Position numbers and translations under genes: made by a program. A stretch of 64,000 nucleotides of DNA. Origin: Hirundichthys speculiger. Lineage: Eukaryota > Chordata > Actinopteri > Beloniformes > Exocoetidae. The notes under the pieces were generated by a model, which worked only from the letters and a program-made list of their open reading frames with translations, did not search any database and was not told the origin of the DNA. Location: positions 1-64,000 of the forward strand of contig JAGFBZ010001541.1 in NCBI GenBank assembly GCA_018398805.1, written 5' to 3'. This document shows, one piece after another, positions 21,466-33,083 of the stretch (positions are counted from its first letter, which is position 1; each line of letters starts with the position of its first letter).

Positions 21466-23600
21466 TTTGGGTACCCGAATGACAAAACAGAGAGTCTGTG
21501 TGGTTATGTCCTTATATAAATCTCTCTGGATGCTACATGTCTCTTTGTAATCAAAGAGAAGATAAGAGATTCAGTGGCATCCATGCGCTCCAGATCCTGG
21601 TCATCCTGGTGTTTTCATCTGATCTCATTTTAGGTGAGAACAAAAACTGCTTATCAGGAGTTACTAAAACGTGGACCACAACACCAAACAAAAGTTGGGA
21701 TGCTGTATAAAACCTAAATAAGATCAGGACCTCACAAAACCATATTATATTCCTGATAGAACATAAAGAACATTTCAGACATTTGATCATTTTGTGAAAA
21801 ATATTGGCTCATTTTGACTTTGACGGCAGCAACACATCTCTAAAAGTTGGAATTAGCTGGAGTTATTATGTAGATATTCATCTGTCCATAACGACCAGGA
21901 TTAGGAATATGAATCTTACGGCTGTGAAATGAGTCTTGATTTATTTTGGTCTGTTTCGGTGAGCTCAGTCTCACAACACCCCAAGAGTTAAGCTGTTGAA
22001 ACTACAAGCCGCATCTTTTAATCTGTTGAAGAGTTCAAATCAAGTCTGAGGTCAGCAGTGTGTCCAAACTTAAGTGAAAAAATGAAAAACGATTAACGAT
22101 CCCACGATCACTTTTCACAGCCTGAACCAGTGATGTCACAGCCATTTAATAAAGACATTTAATAAAGTTCCGTTCCTATAATTTACCTAAAGCTCAAGAC
22201 ATGTTGAGACAGGAAGTAACTGGATCAAACAAGGCACGTTAGCATCCATGAAATACAATCATTCAGCTCGAATATTTACGGCTAAATGCGTTTCATTGCT
22301 TAATCAATACAGCAACTTAACATAAAGGAACAGGGGTGACGTGAGAGAGAGCCCCCAGGAGAGATGAGGAGAACAAGGCTGCATGTGCAACATAACACCA
22401 TAATAATCATTAAGAAACAACAGTATTAAAGAAGAAAAGACTGCAAAGAAAAGACAAACGCTTAAGAGGCGAAGAATAGATAAAGCTACCGGCAGCAAAA
22501 TGAATGCTCCAATCTCATCCTGCAGATTTATTATAAGAAAGGCAGGCTTGTTGCAGGCGTCTGTGCTTTACAGAGCAAATAAAAGGCAGACATAATTAAG
22601 ACCACCAAAGGTATAAATCTTGTACGTGAATGGCCCATTGCACACATCGACCGCGCAAGTAATTTACATGGCCCTTTGAGAATCGGCCTCAGAGTTTACT
22701 CTAACGCTCACAAAGATAGTGCTGAGAGAGTTGGAGTGGGGGGGGGGGGGGGGGGGGCACTTAGTCCGGAGATGTTTGCTGCGAGACATAAAAGAGAGAA
22801 GCACAGCGTTCATGACGGCATTGATGACATTTGCATACGTCGGGCCTCAGCGATGGGATCTTCATAAATCTGAGTGGATTTGCACATAAATCGCTTCCTC
22901 TCTAAAAGCCTCAAAACCCACACGGGATTTGCAAAGAAAACTCAGAGTAGATCACGAGAACATATGTATTTTCATGAATGCCAGTCAATCCCAAATTGAC
23001 AGCGCACTCCCGACGCTCGTTAGTTACCACCTCATATGCACGAGTAAAGGGGCCGTGCACGTCTGGACGAGGAGAGCGCATGTTAAAAAAAAGAGGGGAT
23101 GAGAAGGAAGACGTTTCAGATGCAGCAACAGGTATTTCTGGCTGATGTGGAGCGAAGAAAAAAAAAAATAACCCAACTTTGCTCCGTTAGTGCTGACGTG
23201 ACGAGAAGGCGTTGGCCTGGAAAGACGGGCGAGTGCATTGGTGCTTAATCAGTCTCCAGTCCAACGAGACATCTGAGAGCCGGAGCGAAAACCATACAAG
23301 AAGCACGAACTAAAAGATATCGGTCCAGGCACTGAACAGAACCACCATTACCTCTGAGAAAGGCCCTCGGTCCACACGAACAAGCTGGAATCTGTCAGAT
23401 AAATGGGACTAAAAGCTAATACAAATGGACTAAACTGGAAAAAAAGAAATTAATCAAATAGCTGAAATATAACAGTTGCAGGAGGGTTTCCATCTTCAAT
23501 AAATAAATCTAAATTAACAAAAAAAATTAGGAATTGATGAGTGAAGTTTTCTCCAAAACATGTAAACATACACTCCTACGAATTCATCAGGGATTCCTTC
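21466..23600. other. Apparently unique intergenic DNA
   Basis: No exon or known repeat recognised in 2.1 kb. A 20-bp G run lies at 22738-22757. The stretch at about 22600-23070 is of even composition and is the best candidate in the window for a conserved non-coding element. Confidence 0.35.
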
Positions 23601-23606
23601 AAATAG

Positions 23607-24140
23607 AGATACATTTCAATTCAATTCAATTCAGTTCCATTCAGCTTTATTTATATAGCCTCTATTACAATACAAGTTGTCTCAAGGTGCTTTACAGAGA
23701 CCCAGAGCATGACCCCCGAGCAAATATCATTAACTAAAATTATCATTTTAAATCCTACTTAAAAAAAGGCAAGTAAAAAAAAATCTCCTGTAGTGGGTGA
23801 AAAAAAAAACTTTTAAGCCAAACTGTGGCAAGGAAAAACTCCACTTTAAGAGGAAGAAAACTTGAGCAGGACCTTCCTAGTGAGGACCAGCTGGGTAAAG
23901 AAAGAAAAGAGGAGGGAGATGGACGGAGAGAGGATGAAGGACATACTATTAGGATAAGATATATTAACAGTCATCATCTGGACCAGCTGGAATACTAAGA
24001 ATTCCATGTACTTCTATTCTAAATGGTTCATTGTTAGTACAGAAACGAGAGAGATGACTAAATAAACAGATGTAGGCAGTAAAACTGAGGTGGTCAGAGG
24101 ATAAGACTGCAGATCAGCATGTTAGTTGATATCCCAGAGA
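23607..24140 (-). mobile_element. LINE 3' UTR (L2/Rex-type), minus strand
   Basis: It begins with CAATTCAATTCAATTCAG and TTTATTTATATAGCC, the reversed 3' terminus of a fish LINE. It shares AGGTGCTTTACAGAGACCCA, CCCCGAGCAAATAT, GGCAAGGAAAAACTCC and GAGGACCAGCTGGGTAAAG with the better copy at 36148-36980. It leads straight into the 37-bp minisatellite, which grew out of this UTR. Confidence 0.75.
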
Positions 24141-26824
24141 CACCTATATAGACAGGTGGAGGTCAACACTGGGATGACGTCTATATGGACAGGTGGAGGT
24201 CAACGCTGGGATGACGTCTATATAGACAGGTGGAGGTCAACGCTGGGATGACGTCTATATAGACGGGTGGAGGTCAACGCTGGGATGACGTCTCTATAGA
24301 CGGGTGGAGGTCAATGCTGGGATGACGTCTATATAGACGGGTGGAGCTCAACGCTGGGATGACATCTATATAGACGGGTGGAGGTCAACGCTGGGATGAC
24401 GTCTCTATAGACGGGTGGAGGTCAATGCTGGGATGACGTCTATATAGACAGGGTGGAGCTCAACGCTGGGATGACATCTATATAGACGGGGGTGGAGGTC
24501 AACGCTGGGATGACGTCTATATAGACGGGTGGGGAGGTCAACGCTGGGATGACGTCTATATAGACGGGTGGAGGTCAACGCTGGGATGACGTCTATATAG
24601 ACAGGTGGAGGTCAACGCTGGGATGACGTCTATATAGACGGGTGGAGGTCAACGCTGGGATGACGTCTATATAGACGGGTGGAGGTCATCGCTGGGATGA
24701 CGTCTATATAGACGGGTGGAGGTCAACGCTGGGATGACGTCTATATAGACGGGTGGAGGTCAACGCTGGGATGACGTCTATATAGACGGGTGGAGGTCAA
24801 CGCTGGGATGACGTCTATATAGACGGGTGGAGGTCAACGCTGGGATGACGTCTCTATAGACGGGTGGAGGTCAACGCTGGGATGACATCTATATAGACGG
24901 GTGGAGCTCAACGCTGGGATGACATCTATATAGACGGGTGGAGGTCAACGCTGGGATGACGTCTATATAGACGGGTGGAGGTCAATGCTGGGATGACGTC
25001 TATATAGACGGGTGGAGGTCAACGCTGGAATGACGTCTATATAGACAGGTGGAGGTCAACGCTGGGATGACGTCTATATAGACAGGTGGAGGTCAACGCT
25101 GGGATGACGTCTATATAGACGGGTGGAGGTCAACGCTGGGATGACGTCTATATAGACGGGTGGAGGTCATCGCTGGGATGACGTCTATATAGACAGGTGA
25201 AGGTCAACGCTGGGATGACGTCTATATAGACGGGTGGAGGTCAACGCTGGGATGACGTCTATATAGACAGGTGGAGGTAAACGCTGGGATGACGTCTATA
25301 TAGACGGTGGGAGGTCAACGCTGGGATGACGTCTATATAGACGGGTGGAGGTCAACGCTGGGATGACGTCTATATAGACGGGTTGGAGGTCAACGCTGGG
25401 ATGACGTCTATATAGACAGGTGGAGGTCAACGCTGGGATGACATCTATATAGACAGGGTGGAGGTCAACGCTGGGATGACGTCTATATAGACGGGTGGAG
25501 GTCAACGCTGGGATGACGTCTATATAGACAGGTGGAGGTCAATGCTGGGATGACATCTATATAGACGGGTGGAGGTCAACGCTGGGATGACGTCTATATA
25601 GACAGGTGGAGGTCAACGCTGGGATGACGTCTATATAGACAGGTGGAGGTGTGAACGCTGGGATGGGATGACGTCTATATAGACAGGTGGAGGTCAACGC
25701 TGGGATGACGTCTATATAGACAGGTGGAGGTCAACGCTGGGATGACGTCTATATAGACGGGTGGAGGTCAACGCTGGGATGACGTCTATATAGACAGGTG
25801 GAGGTCAACGCTGGGATGATGTCTATATGGACAGGTGGAGGTGAACGCTGGGATGACGTCTATATAGACAGGTGGAGGTCGACGCTGGGATGACGTCTAT
25901 ATAGACAGGTGGAGGTCAATGCTGGGATGACATCTATATAGACGGGTGGAGGTCAACGCTGGGATGACGTGGATCTATATAGACGGGTGGAGGTCAACGC
26001 TGGGATGACGTCTATATAGACGGTGGAGGTCAACGCTGGGATGACGTCTATATAGGGTGGACAGGGGATGGAGGTCAACGCTGGGATGACGTCTATATAG
26101 ACAGGTGGAGGTCGACGCTGGGATGGGGGATACGTCTATATAGACAGGTGGAGGTCAACGCTGGGATGACGTCTATATAGACAGGTGGAGGTCAACGCTG
26201 GGATGACGTCTATATAGACAGGTGGAGGTCAACGCTGGGATGACGTCTATATAGACAGGTGGAGGTCAACGCTGGGATGACATCTATATAGACGGTGGAG
26301 GTCAACGCTGGGATGACGTCTATATAGACGGGTGGAGGTCAACGCTGGGAATGACGTCTATATAGACAGGTGGAGATAAACGCTGGGATGACGTCTATAT
26401 AGACAGGTGGAGATAAACGCTGGGATGACGTCTATATAGACAGGTGGAGGTAAACGCTGGGATGACGTCTATATAGACGGGTGGAGGTCAACGCTGGGAT
26501 GACGTCTATATAGACAGGTGGAGGTCAACGCTGGGATGACGTCTATATATGACAGGTGGAGGTCAACGCTGGGATGACATCTATATAGACAGGTGGAGGT
26601 CAACGCTGGGATGACATCTATATAGACAGGTGGAGGTCAACGCTGGGATGACATCTATATAGACGGGTGGAGGTCAACGCTGGGATGACGTCTATATAGA
26701 CAGGTGGAGGTCAACGCTGGGATGACGTCTATATAGACGGGTGGAGGTCAACGCTGGGATGACGTCTATATAGACAGGTGGAGGACAACGCTGGGATGAC
26801 GTCTATATAGACAGGTGGAGGTCA
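24141..26824 (+). repeat. 37-bp minisatellite, about 72 copies
   Basis: The unit reads GACGTCTATATAGACGGGTG then GAGGTCAACGCTGGGAT, 37 bp in all. Two main variants, GACGGG and GACAGG, are interspersed. TGACGTC is often changed to TGACATC, as CpG decay would do. Small indels occur (for example near 24470-24530, 25970 and 26050-26130). Minus-strand frames such as 25296-25505 are by-products of the unit. One detached unit lies at 27140-27175, after a LINE insertion. Confidence 0.95.
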
Positions 26825-27139
26825 TCATTCATCGGTGACCACTCGAAACGAGTATGATTGTCCTCCTGTCGGTGAGTCTGGTCATCTGTGGGTCTTCAGG
26901 TGGCTGTGAAGGCCGATCCTTGATCCACAGTCTCTTGCGCAGTGGGGGCATATATGACAACTTGGCTGGGTAGTGGTGGTGGTGCGGAGAGCGGTTTTGG
27001 TGGCAGATCTCTCCTTTCTTTGTTGCCTCTTGGTTTCCACGGCACAGTGGATATCCTTCTCCAGCTGTGATGTGCCTTCATGGACCATCCTGTTCCACAT
27101 GTCTCTCCGGAGAGCAACCTCCTCCCAGGTGTTGAGGTT
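26822..27139 (-). pseudogene. LINE ORF2 C-terminal zinc-finger fragment
   Basis: On the minus strand the frame from 27100 to 26882 encodes a basic region (RQQRKER) and then a C2H2-like motif, CPHCARDC followed by SRIGLHSHLKTH, and stops. This is the usual last module of several non-LTR retrotransposon proteins (RTE- or CR1-like; I cannot assign the clade). The 3' end (left side) has short TCAT repeats. The fragment interrupts the 37-bp array, since one more unit follows at 27140. Confidence 0.6.
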
Positions 27140-27179
27140 GATGTCTATATAGACAGGTGGAGGTCAACGCTGGAGGAGA

Positions 27180-27813
27180 CAAAACAGAAACAAAACAGTC
27201 AACTCTGGTTCCTGTTTCAGATATACAGCCTCTGTCTTTTTCCCTTTTTTAATTAATTGTTTGTTTGTTCTACCTGAAAAGCTGAAAACTGAATCTGCAT
27301 TACTATTGCATTTTAAATTGAACCCCCCCATCAAAAGTATCTTTTACTTAGACAAAGACAAAACATCAAACAAGTCTCTGAGAAGACACTTCCCGTCACA
27401 GTTCAGGCCAGCACCCGTGAATATAAAAAATCATTTTACTTTCTCAAATCTCCAATCTATTCTCCGTGCCACAATTGAAACATGAAATGCAGAAACAAAC
27501 AAAGGTGACCTGCATCAGCGAGAGGCTTTCACACTCAGAAAGTTTATTTGATTACCTGGAAGCCACTTTGCCTGTAATACAAACATTCAGCTCAGTTCAG
27601 TTCAACAGCTGCATTCATCCCCTGCTGGGCAATTAAGAACAACAAGAAGCAGAACACAAACACATACCTGGAGCACAGACCAGGAAAATAAAACGGTTGC
27701 CAACACTTGTACCTGTGATGATAGCTGTCAGTTTGGAGCAACGCTCCCATCATGTTCAGCGGCTCTTCACAGGTTGCAGCGATGCTCATGTTTCACTTTT
27801 ATCATGTTTCATC
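27180..27813. other. Unassigned intergenic DNA
   Basis: No gene or recognised repeat. Confidence 0.4.
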
Positions 27814-27821
27814 CTCTAACT

Positions 27822-28498
27822 CAGGGGTGTCAGACTCATTTTCACTGAGGGCCACATCAGCATCATGGTTGCCGTCGAAGGGCCAGATTGACAGCATGAA
27901 TTTATCAAAATGCAATGTAAATCAAAATAAAATAAACTAGACCTTATTATAAATGTTAAATAATGGTTTCTGTATTTATTATTATGTATTCAAGTTTCAA
28001 ATATTTAAGTCATTATTATATTAAACTCAGGGTTTGTGGTTGTAAGAGTATCCATTACCTTGGTTTTCAGAAGCGGTAGCGGTTCTTTGTTTTTCTTACG
28101 GGCTAAATTTAGCATACTTAGCTCCGTGTTTGCTGTCAAAATGCCGACGTGGATTAAACTCTTTCACGACTGACACACATTACACAAAAGTAAGACTTCT
28201 GTGCATCAATTTTTCTTTTCTTGGACATGTTGGGGTTAGTTAAAAGGTTTTTCTAAAGTTTATCAGTTCTGAAAAATCGTCTTGCTCATAGCTGCCATTA
28301 TGGTTGTGGGGTAATGACGAAATGCATGATGGGAGATGTAGTTTATTGTCAATATGCGCTTTAAAGCAGTGTAAACGTATTTTAAGTTTTAAAATATTGG
28401 TTTAAAATTTAAGCCAATAATGTCCAAGGTCTCAAGGGCCACATAAAATGACGAGACGGGCCACATTTGGCCCGCGGGCCTTGTGTTTGACACATGTG
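27822..28498. mobile_element. hAT element (CAGGGGTGTC family), short copy
   Basis: Same ends as 18052-20250, with near-duplicated 8-bp flanks CTCTAACT and CTCTAAGG. At 677 bp it is an internally deleted, non-autonomous copy. Confidence 0.8.
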
Positions 28499-28506
28499 CT
28501 CTAAGG

Positions 28507-29293
28507 CCTCATGGGAACTGCAAAGGCCAGACGTGGACATTTGGTACATTTTTCTCCTTTATATCATTTTAATATACATCATATGCTGCATATGTAATTA
28601 AACCAAATGTCATACTACAAAAAAGAAAGAAGGAATGAAAGAAAAAAAAAGGTAGTGGATGTCAGTGAAGGTCATTCTCCATCAGGACTTTACTGTGGGG
28701 GGACGGGCATGTTTTATGTGAGCGGCACGAAAAGACTGGACTTCTTTCTGCTGTCACTAGAAAATTAAATGAATATTAAAAGAACAAAAAAAAACCAGAA
28801 GGAAGTCTGCAAAATGACTGAAACAAAAATCCAAATCCTCAAAACATTTCCTACTCTCTCCCGCAACCTCACAAAGTTGGCAGCCGCACCACGTTCCGCG
28901 CGGCGGATCGGCCCCTCCGGAGGTGAGCTGCGTTGGAAGGCGGCGCGGGGGTCCAGGAAAGAAGCTCCGTCTTTACCCCCGCTGCAGGTGCATCGCATTC
29001 GTTTGAAGACGGTCTTAATTGGATGGAGTGCGGGGGCGGCCGCGGCAGTCGGGGAGGTAACAGCCCATAGTTTCAAATCCTCCCCTCCTAATTTGAAGGG
29101 GTGTAAAGAGGAGAGGAGAGAGGCTTAATTGATCCCCCAGTGCTGCGCGCAGCTCTGCATCCCGCTCAGATAAGGTGAGATGTGACGCAACACTGGCTCA
29201 CCCTCTGCAGCCAAGCATCACTGCACACAATAGTTTAAAATACCCTCGCTCTACTTTCCACTGTTTTAATCAACATATATATATATATATATT
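28507..29293. other. Unassigned DNA with a GC-rich core
   Basis: Bases 28880-29060 are GC-rich with many CpGs (CCGCGCGGCGGATCGG and similar). Overlapping open frames on both strands there are explained by composition. A short TATA microsatellite is at about 29274-29292. No recognised gene. A CpG-rich regulatory segment is possible. Confidence 0.35.
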
Positions 29294-29428
29294 AGGGCTG
29301 GGCAAGTTAACCCGTTATTATCGCATTAACTCATTAATTTATTAACGCCAACAATTATTTTATTGCGTTAACGCATGTTGCTTACATGCTTTTGTTTTGA
29401 AAGTCAGTTACTGGCTGCTGCAGAACCG
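29294..29428 (+). mobile_element. Fragment of the GGGCTGGGC transposon
   Basis: Starts TTAGGGCTGGGCAAGTTAAC and matches the left 150 bp of 56678-57835 (words ATTAATTTATTAACGCC and CTTTTGTTTTGAAAGTC). Only the left end is present. Confidence 0.65.
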
Positions 29429-29847
29429 GAACCGTTTCTGCAGCGTATGTTTCAGAAAGAGGGTTCTGTGCGAACTCTGAGTATGTTGAACCTGAACTCA
29501 AGGAAACTTAAACCCGAGCAGGAGGGTTCAGTTAAGCCGGTTTCAGAAACCGAGGTAACTCATACACGGATTAGAGCATTTAACACCATCCAGCTGCTTT
29601 TCTGCATAAGAGACTCCAGAAGACACAGGTTCCTTCCTCCACAGTCACCTGGATCACTGGCTCCCTGACTAACAGACCACTGGAGAGACTGAATGGTTGT
29701 GTGTCTGAGCAGGTGGTCAGGAGCACAGGAGCTCCACAGGGGACTGGACTCTCACCACTGATCTTTACCCTGGAAACCTCAGACCTCCAGAACCAGTCAG
29801 AGTCCTGACATCTGCAGAAATACTCAGATGACTCTGCAGTTGTGGTG

Positions 29848-30190
29848 GACCAGTGACTGAGGACAGAGAACTGCTGGACCAGACTGAGGACTGAGGCTGG
29901 ACCAGAGACTGAGGAAAGAGAACTGCTGGACCAGAGACTGAGGACAGAGAACTGCTGAGACTGAGGACAGAGACTGCTGGACCAGAGAGGACAGAGAACT
30001 GCTGGACCAGAGACTGCTGGACCAGAGACTGAGAGACTGCTGGACCAGAGACTGCTGGACCAGTGACAGAGAGACTGCTGGACCAGAGACTGAAGAGACA
30101 GAGAACTGCTGGACCAGATGACTGAGGACAGAGAACTGCTGGACCAGAGACTGAGGACAGAGAACTGGCCCACTGAGGACAGAGACTTTG
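29848..30190 (+). repeat. Tandem expansion inside the LINE ORF
   Basis: Units of about 16-30 bp built on GACAGAGAACTGCTGGACCA and GAGACTGAG follow directly after the YSDD codons. The sequence corresponds to the ORF stretch normally found once after that motif. The minus-strand 216- and 153-codon frames here are repeat by-products. Confidence 0.8.
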
Positions 30191-30683
30191 CTGGATGGCA
30201 GAGAATGCTGTGTGGAGAGACAGCATTCATCTCATCTTACCAATGCTCCACAAGACAAAGGAGATGATTGTGGGTTTTAGGAGGACCAGGAAAAAGTCCA
30301 ACAGCATTTCCATCATGTGGAGAAGAAGTGGAGGTGGAGGTGTGGGAGGAGGATAAATACCTCAGTGTTCACCTGGACAGCAGACTAGGACTGGAGACAC
30401 AACTCTGATGCTGTTGATAAGGGACAGAGGAGACTTTACTTCTGGAGGAAGCTGAGCTCCTTCAGCATTTGCAGGAGGATGTTCAGATCTTCTATCAGTC
30501 TGTTGTGGAGAGTTCGGTCCATCTGCAGTCATCTGTTGGAGGAGCAGCATCAGAGACTTAAAGAACCTGAACAAACCGATGAAGAAGGCTGGTTCTGTTC
30601 TGGAGATGATGGAGATGATGGAGCAAAGGAGGATCCTTCATCAAATGAAGGACGTCATGGACAACCCTGAACATCCTCTAAAC

Positions 30684-30907
30684 CAGGGGTCTCAAACTCA
30701 TTCCTGAAAGGGCTGTGTGGCTGCAGGTTTTTGTAGGAACCAACCATGCAGGAACACAGCTGAGTTTTAGTCAATCAACTAGTTGTCTTTACTGAAGGTC
30801 TGAACCAGTTCAGTTGATTGAGTGAAACAACTCAGTTGTGTTTCTGCATGGTTGGAACAAAAACCTGCAGCCACACGGCCCTTTCAGGAATGAGTTTGAG
30901 AACCCTG
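30684..30907. mobile_element. hAT MITE, 224 bp, foldback
   Basis: Begins CAGGGGTCTCAAACTCATTC and ends GAATGAGTTTGAGAACCCTG. The terminal inverted repeats run for about 50 bp. It is flanked by a perfect 8-bp duplication CTCTAAAC (30676-30683 and 30908-30915). Confidence 0.9.
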
Positions 30908-31079
30908 CTCTAAACAAACAGTGTCTTCAGTCTGAGGATCTTCAGATCTGCTGCTGATCCTTCCTGAACCTTCTACAATCAATCACTGAAGAGACTTAGA
31001 TCATGACAGTTACTGCAACAGTTTAATTTCCCTTCAGGGATCAATGTATTGTAAGTGTTTTTGAATTGAATTTTCAATG

Positions 31080-31830
31080 GAAGTGAATGATTTAAAAGTT
31101 GATGAGACTGAATGTTCTGACTGCACCCATATTCCCATCTATCCTCCTTGAATGATTTTCCTTTTACCAGGGAAAAATGTTTTTAAATTAAGTACAGCCG
31201 AGCCTTCCACATTCGAGTTACCTGCCTGAAATATGTTTTTATTTTTCATCTTCGGCTTCTTCAGATTTTTTTTTTCTATTTTTTCCCTCAGGCAGGATTT
31301 CACCCTACATTAAATATTCAAACCATCCACTCTCTCTGCAGTCTCTCCCACATCAACTGTCTTCCCGCTGCCGCCGCACCCGTTCTACGTTTCTGCAGAA
31401 ATCCACGCGATCAAAGCGCTCGTTCAGCAGAGAAGAGATGGAGGATCTCTTCCGTTTACCGGCCCTCTCCACGGTGAAACATGACAACAGCGCTCCATCG
31501 ATGATGTCTCTGTGTGGTCAACGGACTCGGCTGACAGAAGCAGCTCTGAAACAGAAAGCTCACGTCCGTCGTTCTCTCAGGGTTTGTTGACTGACTCTTC
31601 CTGAAACAGGCCTCTGGTCAGAACCACTTCTGGATGAGTCGGTAAACCGTTTACTCCTGGATTCAGTTTCTCCAAGGCCCTGTTTAGACCTGGTATTAAC
31701 ATCCACCTCGAGTGATCCTACCACAAGTGAGCAAACACCCTTAAAGAAACATTACTGAGTTAAAACATTGAGCGTAATCTTTTGTTATGCAGAGGCTGGA
31801 TAACGATACGCCCCCTTTAAATTCTGAAGT
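31080..31830. other. Unassigned intergenic DNA
   Basis: No gene or recognised repeat. Confidence 0.4.
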
Positions 31831-31893
31831 GGACCTGTCCAGGGTGGACCTGAAGAGAGCTGGGATAGGCTAACCCTAACCCTAACCCTAACC
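31831..31893 (+). repeat. Telomeric micro-array joined to a LINE/SINE tail fragment
   Basis: GGACCTGTCCAGGGTGGACC and AGCTGGGATAGGCT are a common vertebrate repeat tail. Exactly where CCAGC should follow, CCCTAA units take over (31871-31893, about 3.5 units). Confidence 0.65.
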
Positions 31894-31940
31894 TGTGAGC
31901 AGTCCCACCATCCCAACCAAGCTCCAGTATCCCTTACATC

Positions 31941-32040
31941 AGTGATTCCCAAAGTGTGGGCCATGGCCCCCTGGTGGGCCGTCATGGTACTGCAGGTGGG
32001 CCGTGAGAGGTCATTAAAATTAAACAAGTATCTTATAAAT
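31941..32040 (+). mobile_element. hAT terminal fragment
   Basis: CAGTGATTCCCAAAGTGTGG followed by GGCC-rich words is a typical hAT left end. No matching right end was found nearby. Confidence 0.4.
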
Positions 32041-32194
32041 CGTCCTCCACACACACTACATTACCCATAAGGCCACCCCATTACCCATAAGGCCACCTTC
32101 TTAAAGGGGCCAGGCTGGCTCACATTTCTTCGCAGTGAGAGAACGCACAAAACATCCTGTGATGTTTCCATGATTTTTTCTTGATTTTTTTTAA

Positions 32195-33083
32195 ACCTTT
32201 CTGTCGTGTTTGGGTCAAATCTGACCGATTTCCTACTTCCATCCATCATAAATATTGTATTTTACATTTGATTGTCTCAGGGCCTTATGATATCCTCCAC
32301 ACTAGCCATTTGAACATATATAATTGCTAATCACCATTTTTCTCTGAATTATGAGTATTTTATTCAACTTTGTAACACCTGTGGTGTTCCCGGTCAAAAA
32401 TGACCACCACAGGAAATTAATGGGTGACCCTAGATTGTGTTCATCCATCAGATTGTACACAACCACAAATACACCACCATACACACACACACACCACCCC
32501 ACCCCACATGAACCCCTTTCAGACTGAACAAATAGGTGTCTCCTCTTCCCACCTCATTCCAGCTCTCGCCACTTCTCCGGGCTGTGGGAGCTGTCTGGTG
32601 CTGAACGTGAATATTCAGCACTGGACAGCTCCCACAGCCCGGAGAAGTGGCGGGAGCTGTCCACTGCTGAATGTGACCATTCAGCCCTGGACAGCTCCCG
32701 CCACTTCTCTGGGCTGTGGGAGCTGTCCGGTACTGAATGTGAACACTCAGCACCGGACAGCTCCCAAACCCCGGAGAAGTGATATGATAGGCTCATGTTG
32801 ATGTGTGAATTTGGTCACTGTTTTGATTTTTGTTACTTTCTTTTTACATAAATGATAATTTTGGAATACAATTTACTCTTTTTGTGTCTATTTTATGTAT
32901 ATTCACTGCAGTTATTCATATAAACAAGTGGTCTGAGACATTGTTTACACCTTTAAAAGGAGTTAAATAAAATTTGGTGTTAATCAGTGGTTTTTCTGTT
33001 AATGTAGGAGCAGTTAAAACAGGCCGGTCAAATTTGACCGGGAGCACTAAAGTAAGGGGGGAGAAACGAACACGACACAAAGG
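32195..33083. mobile_element. piggyBac-like non-autonomous element
   Basis: Flanked by TTAA at 32191-32194 and 33084-33087. The ends CCTTTCTGTCGTGTT and (complement) CCTTTGTGTCGTGTT match at 14 of 15 positions and resemble the piggyBac relic at 16262. Subterminal GGTCAAATCTGACC and GGTCAAATTTGACC palindromes follow. No transposase. The interior carries a hairpin array (32567-32785). Confidence 0.8.
32567..32785. repeat. Array of alternating inverted repeats (hairpins)
   Basis: A segment of about 43 bp occurs at least five times in alternating orientation. The first pair has perfect 29-bp arms (32567-32595 and 32624-32652) with further pairing GTGCTGAA/TTCAGCAC towards the loop. The second hairpin (about 32652-32700) has perfect 11-bp GGGAGCTGTCC/GGACAGCTCCC arms. 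It can extend outward with one mismatch. The third (32701-32780) is slightly imperfect. Each arm can pair with either neighbour. Confidence 0.9.

Larger units (their letters stand above)
29570..31075 (+). pseudogene. LINE reverse transcriptase pseudogene
   Basis: Plus-strand remnant of a fish LINE ORF2. Visible pieces in order: a segment reading like WITGSLTNRPLERLNGCV and GAPQGTGLSPLIFT, then the RT catalytic YSDDSAVV at 29821-29844. After a tandem expansion come KTKEMIVGFRR at about 30252, then KYLSVHLDSR at about 30355, and further C-terminal words to about 30660. It ends in a 3' UTR with GAATTGAATT at about 31060-31070. The N-terminal endonuclease is absent and several frameshifts are present. 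A MITE interrupts the 3' UTR at 30684-30907. Confidence 0.75.

Noticed and set aside
25296..25505. Minus-strand 69-codon frame
   Set aside because: A by-product of the 37-bp minisatellite. It repeats every three units and ends at array indels.
24141..26824. CRISPR-like array
   Set aside because: Units are contiguous with no unique spacers, and the DNA is eukaryotic.
28765..29128. Overlapping plus and minus frames of over 100 codons
   Set aside because: GC-rich composition keeps both strands open and neither product resembles a known protein.
29580..30230. Serine-rich minus-strand frames of 216 and 153 codons
   Set aside because: They are antisense to a LINE pseudogene and its tandem expansion.
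32424..32801. 125-codon frame with Cys/Trp-rich repeats
   Set aside because: It is created by the alternating inverted repeats. Both strands are open for the same reason.
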